A stretch of DNA of 64,000 nucleotides from Scolanthus callimorphus (GCA_033964015.1 CM066912.1:24711605-24775604), one strand, 5' to 3'. Positions 21,939 through 35,580 are shown, numbered from the stretch's first letter. Program-made: numbers and translations. The notes: generated by a model from the sequence alone, not told the origin.

Positions 21939-22888
21939 AAAAATCCCTGGCTACGGGCCTGAATTCCCCCCGCTTTTTTTAAATAAACATGAGTTCTTAT
22001 CAGGAAAATGAGTCGCTTATCACCGGAAAGTCGAATAGATTTGAGTATCAATTCATCATCCTTGCGTCTTATTGGCGAGTCCTCTTTTTGACAAATAAAA
22101 TTCCACTTGAAAGAAATGACTTCTTTTGATGCCTTTTTGAAGGATTTTTCTCTGGTTTTAATTTAAAACATGCCATTAAGCAGACTCATGATAGCTAGCA
22201 ACAGGTTGCTTTATGAAAGCAATGCATTTGCATAGTGATTTAATAATGTTCTCGGCATGAAATAGTAAATATAGAACACAACAACTTCCTTGTCTAAATT
22301 GGTACACTCTCTCGCGCCATAGATGCGCAAGCGAATATTATCCACCATAATACACGGAAAACCTTAGTTCTTTGCAATTCCTGAATTCACAATAATATAT
22401 ATTTACTTTACGATCTGGACACACTTCTGTTTCTTTTCATGCCTTTTGTCTGTTAAAAAATAGAGCTAAATGTATTTAAACATATGTGAATGTTTTTTTT
22501 CCCGGAAGCATATTTGATCGACATTTTCCGCTCTAATTTTTTTATTTTAAAGCCTAGAAAGGATCCTAGCTTCCTTTTCTTATTTCAAAGGAAATAAACC
22601 TGAAAGACCAAACATATCTTAGGCCTATAAGCACTCAACGCTTATAGTTACACTGAATAATTAATTTTAGCATAAATTATATCATCGTTTGCAAATTACA
22701 CACAGCCCGTCTGTTTCGAGCGCTCTGATTGGTTAAATTTCAAGATAAATACCCTTGTAGGTTTCAGCTGTTCGTTGTCATATTTCTTTTCACATGCTAC
22801 CGGAACAGTAGCTCAAATATTCCCGATAGAAATTTACGGCATAAAGCATTCATCTTTGACGGTGACGAGAAAGGGAAAGTAGTTTAAA
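21806..22888. other. No gene seen; upstream region of MYLIP
   Basis: A poly(C)/(CA) tract at 21903-21940, otherwise AT-rich. GAGCGCTCTGATTGGTTAAA near 22718 holds an ATTGG (inverted CCAAT) box about 165 bases before the MYLIP start, a possible promoter element. Confidence 0.4.
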
Positions 22889-25800
22889 ATGTGGTGCTTC
22901 GTTTCAGAACCTAGTGGAATTATACATGAATTTTTTCTGCCAAGAAACGCTGTAGGACAAGAGTGCTTCGACAAGGTAAAAATCTACGAAGTTGAACAGC
23001 TATTCAAAACGTGAATTTTTCAGTAAGACAAAACGATATCAAATAAACCTTGCACGGTTGTTTTTCGAGCTGCTATTAGAGACAGCAAAGCTCAGATTCT
23101 ACGCTTTTATTTTACAGGTTTGTGAGAAATTGCGTCTTGTAGAGAAGGACTATTTTGGCTTAAAATACAATGGAGGAAACGGAACTCGTCTTTGGTTGAA
23201 CTTGAGAAACTCAATGTCTGTTCAGTTGACGGGAAAGCCGCCGTACAGGCTCTATTTTCTCGTTAAATTCTTCGTTAGACCTCAGGAATTGCAGCAAGAA
23301 ATTTCAAGGTGAGCAGGTTGTAGCTGCAGGTTGTCGGCCAAACTAATTTAGTTATTCAACCAAACAAATTCAGCCGTTGAAACAAAAATGGCGACCAACC
23401 CTGTAAAGATAAGGCAGATCTCACCCATTTAAGTTCAATGAAACTTTTTTGAAATAAAGCAGCGTTTTATTGAATACAAAAACTCTAACCTATGTTTTTC
23501 TTTTTCCTTCTAGGCACCAATACTATCTGAGTCTAAAGAGCTATATAAGCAACGGCAAAGTGGATTTGTCTTCTTCGCAAATGAAAACTATTTCTAGAGT
23601 CTGTGCTCTCATTGCACAAGTGGAAACTGGAGAATTTATCCCCGAAAAACCACCACAGTATTCGTCGTTTTTACCCAAATCACTGATAGCTTTTTACAAT
23701 AAAACTTCCGATCTACAAAAAGATGCAGCAACTGAGCATAATCAGCTACTACACGCTACAGCAAATGAAGCGAAAGTTGAGTTTCTCCATATTTTGTCGA
23801 ACTTGCCTGGCTACGGAATTGAAGTGTTTCGTGGGAAAATGACTAGAGATAAATGTTCCAAAAAGGTTGAAATCTGCGTCGGAAATGATGGAGTTAAAGT
23901 CTACAGCATCAACCAAGAATTTGACACAAAGCAAAGCAGAGATGTAGTCCGTAAGGCAGTCGAAAAAAGGTACGATATTTCACTCATTGAGAATTATAAA
24001 TCCTTTAAACTTTGTATATCCATCCAACCATAGTTTACTTAACTTGTAAGCTTACTTATTTTCCGCAATATTGCTGTCAAAATTTACAGCAAATGTCTTC
24101 CTAAATTGACAATATTTTTATATACGGAAATCTAAATATACCGATTTTGAGATAAGGTGGACCACTTAATTTATGGCATTTTTGTTAAAAATTCGATTTG
24201 GGATTTTGAAAACCGTAAAACATATTTAAGCTAATACTAGTGAAACAACATACTCGCACGGAAAGATCTTAATTAATAGTAATTTCACAAGGCAGATTTA
24301 AATTTGTTTGAATTCATTTCAGTTCTATGAAAATAAACGAAATTGATATTATTTTAAAACGCTCGCTACATTTTATTTTCTCCAAAATTCTAGAAGATGC
24401 GAACTGAATATCTCATGCGAACTGAATATCTCAACAACCCTTAGATATGAATTAGAAAAAATATATTATTTTCTTTCTAAACTTTATCACTATTGAATTT
24501 TTATTAAAAATTAACGGCACACAACATTTGAATATCGAAGAGAGAAAATAAGTCATTATTGGTCATTAGATAAGTTTTTTAGGGAAGATCGGCGATGTTT
24601 TTCGATAACATTTTCAATAATCAGCTGGAATATGTTTTATGTCAAAAACCGGAACATAGAGTTGAGAAATGACTCAGCTTTACAATATCCCTTACTAGTC
24701 TCTAACGTGTGTATTATTCTTATTGTTATGTTATTTCTTTATCGATTCTCTTTTAAAATAATCTGTGAATAATATCCGTACTTGAATAAAAAAGATAATC
24801 AAAAGCATACACACATTTAACAGAAAAATATCCCAGGCTTAACTGTCAAGTTACAAAAGTTTTCTTTCTCCTTTTAAGCAAACCTCTTGGGAATACATTA
24901 AATGTCATATACTGAATTCAGTTTTGTTTCTGTATATAAACCAAAGTGTTTCAATGTATATCACTCCTTGGAATTTTTTTGCATTGCGCTCTCCTTTTTT
25001 TGTGGTAACGAGAAATATTAGAGAAAAACATTCAGCAAGGTTGCAGGTTCAACTTTTTAATATTCTTGGCGCAAAAATCTCATTTGTTTTTCTTAGTACC
25101 GTAATTTGCTTTAATGGAAGGATTATAATGCAAGTCTTATGGCAGGTGGGAGGTTATTTTATATAAATACGTGAAATTAGGAATAATTTTCTGGCAAATT
25201 TCCCAACTGTAAGCCAGATTTTCGTCCTTTTGAGGGAAACTTCAAAAACATTTTGTTTTAAACGCGCAGATATCTAGTCCTCCAAATCACACATATGTGG
25301 AGAGATACTTCAATAATGAAAGCATATAAATAGTGTTTTTGAGCCTTAGTAAAAAAAGGTTTTGCAACTGTTGCCAAAGCACTATTCTCAGTTGCTAGAA
25401 ACTCCTGTGGTATAAAATGCGGTTCGCCATAAATTACGAAATTTCAAACTAAAATAATGATATCTGTCTGGAAGTATCCTAACTAATTATATAAAGCTAC
25501 GATAAAAGGTTTGAGCATGGGCTTTGTCTTAAAAGTTTCTTGTGTGGACATTTTTCCGAGGTTCTCGAAGAAGCCATTGAGAATTAAATGCAATGGTGCC
25601 GGAAAAAAGACGACTTCTTTTAATAAATATTCCTGCATTCTTGTTAATTTTTCTTATCTTTTTATTTTCCTCATATTTGTTAGAACATTTGAAAAATGTT
25701 CGTTTATAGTAAGAGATACTAAAAAAGTTAAAATTGTATAGATATTTATCACTTCATGTGATTGATTACTATTTCTTTTGATAACGGAAAGCCATTTGCT

Positions 25801-28800
25801 CGGTAGAACGCCAGTTTGCACCAATCAAACAAACACGGAATACTTCATTGGTTATTTTATTAGGCAACTTCCTTGTTACGAAATATTAGAAAAAACGTGA
25901 GTCTTTGAAGACACTTATCAGAGCGTGATTTTTTCTTCCTGTCTTCAGGATATAAATCAAGACATTTTCGACAAGTCCGGTGTGTTAGTTCTAAGTACAT
26001 TGCTCATAAAACCATGTCCCTTAGATTTTATCACTCAAATGTTTAAATTGGCATCGATTCTTTCACTAGCACGTATCAATATAAACACAGTTGTGAAATA
26101 CATATAGTTTCTTTTGTAACTGCTAACTACTCTAGATGAGTTTTGATTATTATCTGAAATGGACACACCTCTTAGACTATGTGTCAATTTTCCACTTCCG
26201 AAAACCTGCACGCATCGGTTCTGGATAATAAACGTAGAGCACTCGCAACTGTCAAAAGCAAATAGTGTACAAGAAATACAAACTGTCGTCGGTGTGATAC
26301 GTGTCTATTTTATAACAGTACGTGCGTACACGATGGCCGTTTAAAACACAAGTACTCGGTTAATTCTTTTCTTTCGTCTATAATTTCGACATCACTTCAA
26401 TTTGCCGTGCAAGCCTTAAACGTTAATATCTATAAAGTTTGAATTGCCCTTGATTGGAGGTGCTTGCAAGCAGGGCTGGAAATTAACATTTTTTCTTAGT
26501 CGCCAGCTTGCGACCAAGTGCAAAAACTGGTCGTCTGAACATACCTTTTGGTCACCAAGTAGAATCAAGATTGAAAAGAGTATCAAAATATTTGGTCGCC
26601 TGCTGGCGCCTAAGTTCAAACTTTTGGTCGCCTAGCCCTGGTCGCATTTTCCAGCCCTGGCAAGGGTTTGAAGAAAAAAGAAATATAGGATTCTTCTAAT
26701 TATAGTGGCGAAGGGGTGTTAAGACCCGGTAAGGCATCTGTGGAAACGTCTACAAAAAAAAACACCCTACAAAAAAAACACCCACACGCTATAGCGTGAA
26801 ATAGGTTTGCCACCGTTTTACCTTTCCTGCTTCTATCTGGGGTTTTTATTTGATTGACAGCGGGTTGTGTTGTTCCTACAAAACTTTGTTAAACACGCCA
26901 AAAGGCTGCTCGACGTCGCCTTTGTGTTTTAGGCAGCTGACAAAGTTTTAGTTCGCTCGAAAAGTGACGGTCGCATTAGGGAAATACCAGCCCCCCTCTT
27001 AGAAACTCTAAGACATTTATGAAAATATGTTCAAGAAATATTTTGTCAAAGCAAGAATAAAACGTACTGAATTTCACGCACAAAATACCACCCGATATTA
27101 TTTTTATACTTTGCGAGATCGGTGCAGACATGAGAGCAATTTTACACTAGAGAGAATAATCGTATGCAGAGTTCTGATCAGTCGCGTTAGTCTTTCTATT
27201 TTCCTGCTAATTGTAATCTATACATTTATATTGAAGCCCAAAGATTCAAGACGTGCTTTAAATGGGTTTATTCTTTGCGGTTCCGTCCCGCCCTGGCGAT
27301 TAATATTCAATTCATTGTGCCGAAAGCCGTGCACAGAGACTCGATGACTATAATTTTAGATGCCTAAAAACACACGTCATATTACATGATTCAGCCGAAG
27401 AAGCACGAATCTCCACATGAAGTTAAAGGGAACCGACTCACTCTTCCATAACGCACTGCATTGAGCGAATTTCGTATGACTTTGAAAAGTGCCGCGACAA
27501 AGTTATGTCACGTCGTGACCTTGACCGTGCAGCGCAGCGACTACGTGATTTCATTGGTTCTCGTTCTAAGGATCGTAATTTTCTGCTGCGATCATGCAAT
27601 TTGATTGGCCATCTTGATCGGACGTGCCTCCGCGACATGCAATTTGATTGGTTGCCCTTGAATTGTATTGCCGCGCGAGGATCTACGCAGCACGGGCCTG
27701 AGGTTCCGCGCCGGGTGGCGACACGTTTGACATCTGTTCTACCAAGAAAGTTCGCGTTGGAATGTGTCGTTTTCTAAAATTTCCTTATATGGAAGTTTGT
27801 GCTCACCATTGATTTGAAATACGAAATTCTCACTAATCTGCCTGTCATGATACGCGCTTGCTCCAGGAGCGACCACTCTGATTCAGCAGCAAAACAAATT
27901 ACACCATCCTATCAGATACTATTTATAAATATGTAAAGTTAAAAAGAATGGCCCGATGGATCGAGAAATTATAAACGATTGTTTTCGAAGTTTTTAGCCT
28001 TCGCGATTCGAGATGCGCAGAACAGTTGCGCAGTCGCGTACGAAACACAGGAAAATGACCAAAATGACCCAGCCAAGCACAATTTTTTTTAAAGGACTTT
28101 GAGAAGTCTAGAAAATGACTAAACATAATCAACAAATCAACCCTAGCTATTACTTGCAATATTCCATTATGTTTTTTGAGTAATCGGTATTTGATATCAC
28201 TAGCCAATGACGTCAGATGCGAGATATGTGATTATGAACCTGAAGGGCTTCCGCAGTCTGACGAGTGTGCGAGTTAGGACTGCTTGAGATGAACACACAT
28301 CATAATACGCCCGCCTTTTTGAAGTCCTGGGTTATTGTTGAGTATTGAAGATATAAGCACTCGCTTGATATTCGCCTTTGATTCGCGCGTCGCTACAACA
28401 ACAACAACAACAACGGCAACGACAACGACGACAACAACAACGACGACGGCGACAACAACAACAACGACGGCGACAACAACAACAACAACAACGACGGCGA
28501 CAACAACAACAACGACGGCGAAAACAACAACAGCAACGACGCCGACGACAAAATCAACAACAACGACGGCAATAACAACAGCAACAACGACGACGGCGAC
28601 GACAACAACGGCGACGACGAGAAAACAAACCAATAAGCAAATGTTGAATGAAGTTAAATAAAATTTTGAATTTGTTTGGTCCCGTAGCAATAGATCAAGT
28701 CGGTAGGCTCTGCATATCAAAAAACCATCTCGAGAAATCTTCAGAGTAAACGAATTACGCACAAAATACGTTTTTGCAGCCTTTAAAGTAGTCTTTGCCG

Positions 28801-31800
28801 TATGCATGCTTCGCCGCTGACGCATTTGTGATGGTGAAACGGACGCCCATTAGATCAAAGATCGAGACAAGGCAACAACCTTAGCCTTAACGAAGATAAA
28901 AGAACGCCTGGATAGGAAATAAGCGTTTGGAGATATAGCAGGATTTGCCGTTCTAAAGTGTAAAGAGGTTATACAACTATATATTGCGATTTCCGCAGAC
29001 AGCTTTGTCTAGTCAAGAAAATGAAAGAAATCTTTACAGACTACACCAGGAATTTCTGCAAAAACCCATTCATGGGAAAAGTTGAATTTCATGGAAGAAG
29101 TATGGGAAGTGTTCGGTTTTTCCACGGCTTTCCATGGGCATGTGAATTCCGAACACTTCCCTTGCATGTGCCTTGGGAAATTCAGCTTTTCCCCATGGAT
29201 GGATTTCTGCAGAAATTCAACTCCATCTGCTGGAGAATACACGAACATACTCCAAATTTGCACTCATCTAGCAGTTGAAAGATTATTGAACAAACCTAGG
29301 TGATTATTTTGTTTATTTCTTGAGAATTTAACTGCATTTAGGCCGATTTAAGCTACCTAAAATTAACCCTAAAATCGTGATAAACTTCTTTGATCGATTA
29401 CCTTGAGGGCTTGGGAGATGGGAATGGCAACTCCCTCATAAGACAAGACAAAACAAGATTATTTTTATTACTCTTAAAACACCCTCGTATGTGTGTACGT
29501 AAGAAAAGAGATATAATATGGATAATCCCATTATATATTGAATAGTTTAATTAGCAGGGAATGCGCTTCCCAATGGATCCATGTAGTTTTTTCGAGAAGA
29601 AGATCTGGGATTTTTTTCTTTTTCCTCTCCGTGGCAAATATCGGAATAAAAGATCAATAATATGTTTTCCTTTGCAAAACAGATATGTACTTCTAATTGC
29701 GGTACATACATTACCTTGCGAGCAGAGCTTTCTTTCTGTCAGCCTTTAAAATTAAATGAATTAATAGCTTGCCATTCATTCGCGTGGTTGTTTTTGATTT
29801 TTCGAGATAAACAAACCGCGAAGGCTAGCAACAAAATGATAGCGACCGATGTGTTCTCGTTGAGTGCCTGTAAGAGTGGGTGGAGGCAATGGCTTGACTT
29901 TCTCATCTGTTTCTGCAAACGTCCTCATGACACACCTTTGATTTATAGTTTGATTTTAAGATTGATGGAGGAGGAAGGAATGAAACAATATAGTTGATGT
30001 TCGCGGGCGTAGATATGAATTTGGCTCCATTCAGGGACATTTTAACCCGAACCGCAACATTACTATTTTAATTACTTTTAGGGGGATTCAGTTGCTAAAT
30101 CATTCTCACAATGCGCAGAATTCAAACTCATTTGAGGCCACAAAATCATGCTGGAATGCCTGGCAAAGCATAGCTTTTTCTTTTCTATCAATTAGCGGTA
30201 AAATGTATTAGAGCCACGTCGCCGATATTGCTTTTCCTCAGGGTGAATTTTACTTTTTCTGTCGAGCACCTCCGGCTATTCTATAGGATTATTCAAAGCT
30301 TCAGGAGGCTAGATTCCGCTAAGAAGATAGCACGAAATTTTTTTCTTTTTTCGCCTTTTTGAGTGCTATTTTCGGCGGAATCTACCCGGCGACTGAACGC
30401 TTTGAATATACTTGAATCCTATGATATCTCGTCCTCACTAGTTTACACAAAAAAATGAGATATCATAGGATTCTCAGTACACGGTACTCCCTTCCCGGCC
30501 CTAGGAGAGAAGCATGGAGCAGCGACAATAAAGGAGCCCGTGCCAGCCACTCGATCCTTTGTTATTGTTTTCGTTCGATATTAGAAGACGAATTACGTGT
30601 AGAAATCTCTTAACAAACATCTAGAAATAAAGTTTGAGATTTGATTAACCAAATTCAATCGAGAAAACTTGGTCCATATTCTCTAAATCAGCCGATGGAA
30701 ATGGATGCTTTCTCCGACTTGGTATGTTGCTAGGCTCATGGTATAGGCTGTCAATGGCGGCTGACACAGGCCCTCTTAAAGGATCCGTCTTACCCTGCCC
30801 ATAATGCATTGCTTTGTTTTTGTTCACGCGATTCATTACCATCAGTGCAAAGGAATGCTACCATAATTAGGAGTTTTCTTGCACTTGTACAGTAAAATGC
30901 TCTAACCTGAACACCTTTTGACGGTCTCTAATATGGAAAATAGCGCAGCGAGGCGGTGCATTGTGGGCAAGAGGACCTCCGAACGTCCGAACAGATATTT
31001 TACCGATCGAAATTGCCGTTTGGTGGAGGAACCGCAGAGCCGGGTGGGATGGGGCGCCTCAGCACCTTTCCATCAAATATTTCAGAAATTCAGAAACCCA
31101 AATATATTCTGGAAGAGGATTTTCTGCGAAGTCGTTATTGCTTTTTCATAGATAGATCTAATTGACTTTATAAATCAAGTCTTGCTGTCGCAATTGTCAG
31201 AAAAATAATGTCTCTCGCCTTATAGACGCCTGAAAATACATTAAAGGCATGTCTTAAAAGCAACGATGCCTTCTGGGCTAGTTCAATACGCCAGGAAGTC
31301 TAGAAATTAGACTAATTATTTTCAAACATTTAAAAAAATTGTATTTATGCGCCGTTGATGCCTATTCAGCCGAGAGAGAATTCGCCCAGATCCTTCGTAT
31401 ATGGTACACTTTAGTGTCCTTCTGTATATCCTCGTTCTATAATACATCGAGAGAAATTTATGCGGAGGACCTTATTGTGTACCACATACAGATATATGAA
31501 GGATATATAGAGGATATTACATGGCCGCGCGGAGATACGAATTTTATCTTGGAGTGTTGAAAATTTATAAATTTTAAACACGAGAAGATAAAATTCGTAT
31601 CTCCAAGCGGTCATGTAATGTTCTGTTTATTATATAAACATCAATGAAATACCAAATTCAAATTTTATTCTTAAAATCGAGCATTCAGCAAAGGCAAGTG
31701 TGATATTTTCACATGTGAAAATAACATGATATTTTCACGTGTGAAGATATCAAGTTTTCGCGCGGGAGATCACCTGGTATTTCATTGGTGTTGATATAAT

Positions 31801-32669
31801 AAAATGATATACCAGTGAGAATTCGAATTGTATTTTTTGCGATTTTGGTTATTTTTCTTCGTGTCTGCAACTCGACAGTTGCTACCGTATAAACTACAAG
31901 TTTTGTGCGAGATATTCGAAATACATCAGCATTGAAATCCTAATGCACGGTTTGAATTTTCACCAGAATAAACTTCGAAGACGTGTCGACAGTTTCCTAC
32001 AATAACCGCTGTTTTACAGTCGTCCATGGAAGCGGACTGCAGGCTCAGCGTGTAACCTACAAACTCAAAACAGAGTGCGACGCGGTCGCACTGTTCCGAA
32101 CGTTCACCGAATACCATACCTTTTACCAGTGCAACACCGTAAAACGATCAGTTATCGATCAGTGCACGAGAACATTACTCGGGAGAGTGGTGTCGGTTTT
32201 TCTACCGACGAACGACGTCGGGAAAACGTATCTGTTCGATGTCCAGCGGACACGAAGACAAGCTTACAGCCATGCTTGGGGCGAAATGAACTCCGGTCGC
32301 TATGGTAACATGTCGCGTGCGGTGAGAGATAACCGAGGGAGGCATTCGATGCCCGAGTACCGACCCGTGCAGTCTCCGTTGAGCCATCGGAAATACTACA
32401 GCCTTCGGGAGAAAAAGGAGTCGGAGCGACGCAGGGACTTCGGGGATTCCGAAGTGGAGGCGATGACTTCCGAAGAGCTTAAAAAGATGGTATGGCACTT
32501 ACAGGATGCGAGAATTTGCCAGATTTGTATGGATATGGAAGTGGCGACGGCGTTTTGTCCATGTGGTCACGTGGTCTGCTGTGTTGATTGCTCGGCTTTA
32601 TGTAAGGAGTGTCCACTTTGCAGAAGCCAAATCACCTACGCGCAACGGGTATTTTTCCCTTGTGAATAA
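22889..32669 (+). CDS. MYLIP: MYLIP/IDOL-like FERM-RING E3 ubiquitin ligase (4 exons)
   Basis: E3 ubiquitin ligase of the MYLIP (IDOL) family, in vertebrates a membrane-associated ligase that ubiquitinates lipoprotein receptors and binds myosin light chain. Exons are 22889-22975, 23118-23308, 23514-23969 and 31967-32669; phases fit (0, 2, 2) and the product is 478 aa against about 445 in human. Residues 1-92 form the FERM F1 lobe (MWCFVSEPSG; DYFGLKY; LWLNLRN; VKFFVRP), 93-215 the F2 lobe, and about 216-350 the F3 lobe ending in TYLFDVQRTRRQAYSHA. The RING finger is at about 429-465 (CQICMD, FCPCGH, CCVDC, CPLC) with the family's C-terminal YAQRVFFP tail. Introns 1 and 2 are only 142 and 205 bases, while intron 3 is 7,997 bases and filled with MITEs. 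The 3' untranslated region carries a foldback repeat at 32793-32890. The match extends over the whole length, so identity is firm; the target receptor here is unknown. Confidence 0.94.
26471..26660. mobile_element. MITE with CAGGGCTGGAAATTAAC-type ends
   Basis: Left CAGGGCTGGAAATTAACAT and right ATTTTCCAGCCCTGG are imperfect inverses. The interior repeats GGTCGCC and GGCGACC-like motifs. Confidence 0.65.
28396..28622 (+). repeat. Degenerate trinucleotide array (CAA/CGA/CGG)n
   Basis: Over 200 bases of ACAACAACGACGACGGCG-type triplets. It stays open in several frames, which explains the long ORFs on both strands; not coding. Confidence 0.9.
29040..29222. repeat. Palindromic TTTCTGCAGAAA-family element, copy
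   Basis: Left GGAATTTCTGCAAAAACCCA and right ATGGATTTCTGCAGAAATTC, with the inner GGGAAGTGTTCGG and CCGAACACTTCCC arms. It lies in MYLIP intron 3. Confidence 0.8.
30281..30472 (+). repeat. Dispersed repeat with CTATAGGATT ends, copy 1
   Basis: Nearly identical to 60459-60636, both containing AGGCTAGATTCCGCTAAGAA and CTATTTTCGGCGGAATCTAC inverse arms and ending GAGATATCATAGGATT. Confidence 0.85.
31389..31503. repeat. Foldback element with AGATCCTTC ends, copy 1
   Basis: Left AGATCCTTCGTATATGGTAC and right GTACCACATACAGATATATG...GAAGGAT. A second copy is at 32793-32890. Confidence 0.7.
31497..31650. repeat. Foldback element, TATAGAGGATATTACA family
   Basis: Arms GGAGATACGAATTTTATCTT and AGATAAAATTCGTATCTCC are inverted. 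The following TTCACGTGTGAAGATATC block is also shared with the copy at 59880. Confidence 0.8.
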
Positions 32670-32792
32670 AATGACTTTGGGAAGGAAATTGCCATTGACA
32701 CTCTTACAAGGATTTATTAAAAGTTCAGATTTTAATATAAGTAATTCCCAGTGCCTTCGGTCGTCTGGACAGCGGAAGGCGACGCTGCCGTC

Positions 32793-32890
32793 TAGATCCT
32801 TCATATATGGTACACTTTAGTGTTCTTCTGTATAACCTCGTTTCATGGGAGATGCGGAGGACACTATAGTGTACCATATATGAAGGATCT
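32793..32890. repeat. Foldback element with AGATCCTTC ends, copy 2
   Basis: Arms TAGATCCTTCATATATGGTA and TACCATATATGAAGGATCTA. It starts 124 bases after the MYLIP stop codon and so probably lies in its 3' UTR. Confidence 0.8.
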
Positions 32891-33355
32891 ACCCACTGCC
32901 CAGAAGACCGCTGGCCGACGAGATTTTAATATAAGAAAATAATATTATAAGGCCTGCGTTGGTCACACAACGCTGGTCACGCATTGCTCCAAGACCCCCA
33001 TCTTTAGGAGCGCTGCGTTGGCTTTGACCATGTCAAGGAGCTCCAAATTAATCCAATTGGGAGGGGAAAGCTGATTCGGCCCCCGAAACTGCTTCTAATA
33101 GTGCCGCGAAGGCCTTAACTCGAAATAACGGATAGAGTAGCGAGAAACTATTTAATGCACGATGAAACTATAGCAGTGGATCGAACTCTTAAAGTCGACG
33201 AGATTTTCCGACGAGATTAACGTGTTTATTTTTTCAAATTTTGCTCAGGCTTGTTGGTATTATGTATCTTTTTGAGAGAAATTTATAGTGAAACGAGGCA
33301 GCCTGCTTGCAGAGGGCGAGAAACGCTGGATGCCCTCTTGGAACCCCGGACTTTT
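32891..33355. other. No gene seen downstream of MYLIP
   Basis: Unassigned sequence; no clear poly(A) hexamer beyond the AATAAA that overlaps the MYLIP stop codon at 32665. Confidence 0.4.
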
Positions 33356-33510
33356 CCGCGATAAAACACCATTTACCGCGATAAAAATTCACCATTTACC
33401 GCGATAAAAACACCATTTACCGCGATAAAAATTCACCATTTACCGCGATAAAAATTCACCATTTACCGCGATAAAAACCCATTTACCGCGATAAAAACAC
33501 CATTTACCGC
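33356..33510 (+). repeat. Minisatellite, 20-22 bp unit, about seven copies
   Basis: Unit CATTTACCGCGATAAAAAC, alternating with a version carrying ATTCAC. Repeats are contiguous with no spacers. Confidence 0.9.
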
Positions 33511-34548
33511 CTGCAAACGGGCTACGTAATGGGTCACCCTGAGAGCCACAGCGAAAATGTGTCACGCAATACCGTGGTAACGTCAAGCAGTGCTGTGACA
33601 AAAGCCTCCGCATGATTTCTGACAGTTTGAGCTAAAGCTGAAAATTCACGTTAATCGAACTTTTAAAACAGGCCATTTCTTCCGTAGGTAGAAGATCCTT
33701 TTCTGTATATATACTAGGAACTATGTCTATTTATAGAGGGAAAGAATTGTTAGCTGTCTAGCTTCTCGCTATTTGGTTAAAAATTGTTTTAAAGCATGCC
33801 AAAATCGATCAAAGTTTGAGCCTACAACTTTCTGACTTTTACATAAAGGTGATTCAAGCATAATGATTTACGATAATCATAAACACTGCGATGCTATACG
33901 AATAATTGGGTTACAGATTAGAAAACAAAATGAGAAAATGCGCAAAGGAATTCTAGTATAATTACGAGATTTTATCGCGTTTCCGCTAAACTTAAAAAAA
34001 TTAAAAAGCTTTTTTTGCCACACAAAATGGCGGCTTTAATATATTAGTGTTTTTCTGCGCTTTTTCCTTCTGTCGTGTCCAATCTGTTCTGCATACATGC
34101 ATGCATGAAGTACATGCAGCACATTATGCTCAATAAATTATTATTATTATTAACTATTAATTATTAACTTGTCATTTCACTTGACGAGACTGTGCGGATT
34201 GAAAATTACTGCGGTGTTTATAACTCTTCGATCTGTACTGAAAAGCGTCCCCTGAATCAAACATCCGAACAGAACATTGGTTTGCAAAACCAATGAGAGA
34301 TGTTTAGGCCCACTCCGGGCCCTAAGATCGCCGTAATCTTTGGCAATCTTAGGGGATCTTAATATTTTTTTCTATATTTCATGTTGCGATCTTGGGCAAT
34401 CTTAGGCAATCTTGGGACCAGGAGTTGGCCTTGGTTGAAACCACGCGCAATCCTGGGCGATCTTAGGACCCGGAGAAGTCCTATGTTTGTGGTTGTTAAG
34501 TGTTAGTTGTGCGATCAATTGAAGCTGCTAAAAAACGGTTTCGCATGG

Positions 34549-34848
34549 TTCCCACGGGTCCTTGGAAACCTGGAAAGTCAGTTTAAAAATGTCCTTTTCC
34601 AGTTCTGGAAAGTCATGGAATTTTTACAATAGCCCATCAAAGTCAGTAAAAGTCATGCCAATTTTTTCCTGAAGAAATATTTAGAAGATGTTGGGTGTGT
34701 TTCTTGTAAAATTTTGAATTAAAGGATACACATGTAGCTCTTATCGTGCGCGAGAACCCGCATTTTTCATTATGAAGGTCCATTAAACTTTTCGAAACGT
34801 CATTGAAAAGGTCCTGGAATTTTGAAAGCCGGAAAACGTGGGAACCCT
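34549..34848. mobile_element. MITE with GGTTCCCACG ends
   Basis: Left GGTTCCCACGGGTCCTTGGA and right CGTGGGAACC are inverted. The interior repeats GGAAAGTCATGGAATTT-like blocks in both orientations. Confidence 0.7.
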
Positions 34849-35580
34849 GTGTTGCTTCAGAGTTCGAATGATTGTGAAAACTGCAGCAGCAAGGCGTAGT
34901 AAAGATGTACCCCCAAGGAAGGCCCGCCAGAAAAGTTAAGAAAAAGTTAACGAAAAAGAGATGTGAGGTGTAACTATTTTTATGGAGCGTAATTAATATA
35001 GATATCGAACGGTTCTTCAGCAGAAACCAGCTTTCACATAAGTTACTGAAAACTTTTCCCAAGTCCAAAATGTCCTGCAGCCATTCTGTCGTTATTTTCA
35101 TCGCAAGCTGGCTTCAGATTTTATAACAAACTTTGTCCGGGAAGCCAATAAAGTGTTCCTATACGGGAAGCCATCTCAGTGTTACGGGAAGATTTTCAGT
35201 AACATTGTGAACACTGCATATGTGATTATCTATTTATAAAAAAATAATATTTAATAGAAAAAACATTAATTAGAAAGCCAGATATTGTTGGCAATTTCTC
35301 GAAGTCAAATTCTTCTTGACGGTTGATTTTAGATGCATGATGTGTATAATTCATGATAATCAGGTAAACAGTCACAAATCTGTATTGCCATTATTTATTC
35401 TTATGTCATGTAATAACAATGAAATTTTATTGAATTCTATTAAAATAACAAAATAGCTTGCATATTGCCTCTTTATTTCCTGAAAAGGTAATTAAGTGGA
35501 AAGGTATAGCTTGGGAAATGTCTATTCTAGTCTTCTTTCTCCTCGCCCTCTCTTTCTCTTCACCTCATAGACATTCTGCG

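Larger units (their letters stand above)
23970..31966 (+). other. Intron 3 of the MYLIP gene (7,997 bp)
   Basis: Donor AAG|GTACGA and acceptor TTTTCACCAG. About 24000-26400 is AT-rich unique sequence; from about 26470 MITEs and simple repeats dominate. No nested gene with recognisable similarity was found. Confidence 0.85.

Noticed and set aside
28274..28825. Long open frames on both strands
   Set aside because: They come from the CAA/CGA/CGG triplet array; residues are monotonous (Thr, Gln/Arg or Val/Leu) and no domain is present.
29561..29997. ORFs in MYLIP intron 3
   Set aside because: No start context, domain or splice partner; composition like surrounding intron.
32202..32498. 98-aa minus-strand ORF
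   Set aside because: Antisense shadow of the MYLIP last exon.
33356..33510. CRISPR-like regularly spaced repeat
   Set aside because: Units are contiguous without unique spacers and the genome is eukaryotic; it is a minisatellite.
34643..35101. 152-aa minus-strand ORF
   Set aside because: Overlaps the GGTTCCCACG MITE and shows no recognisable domain.
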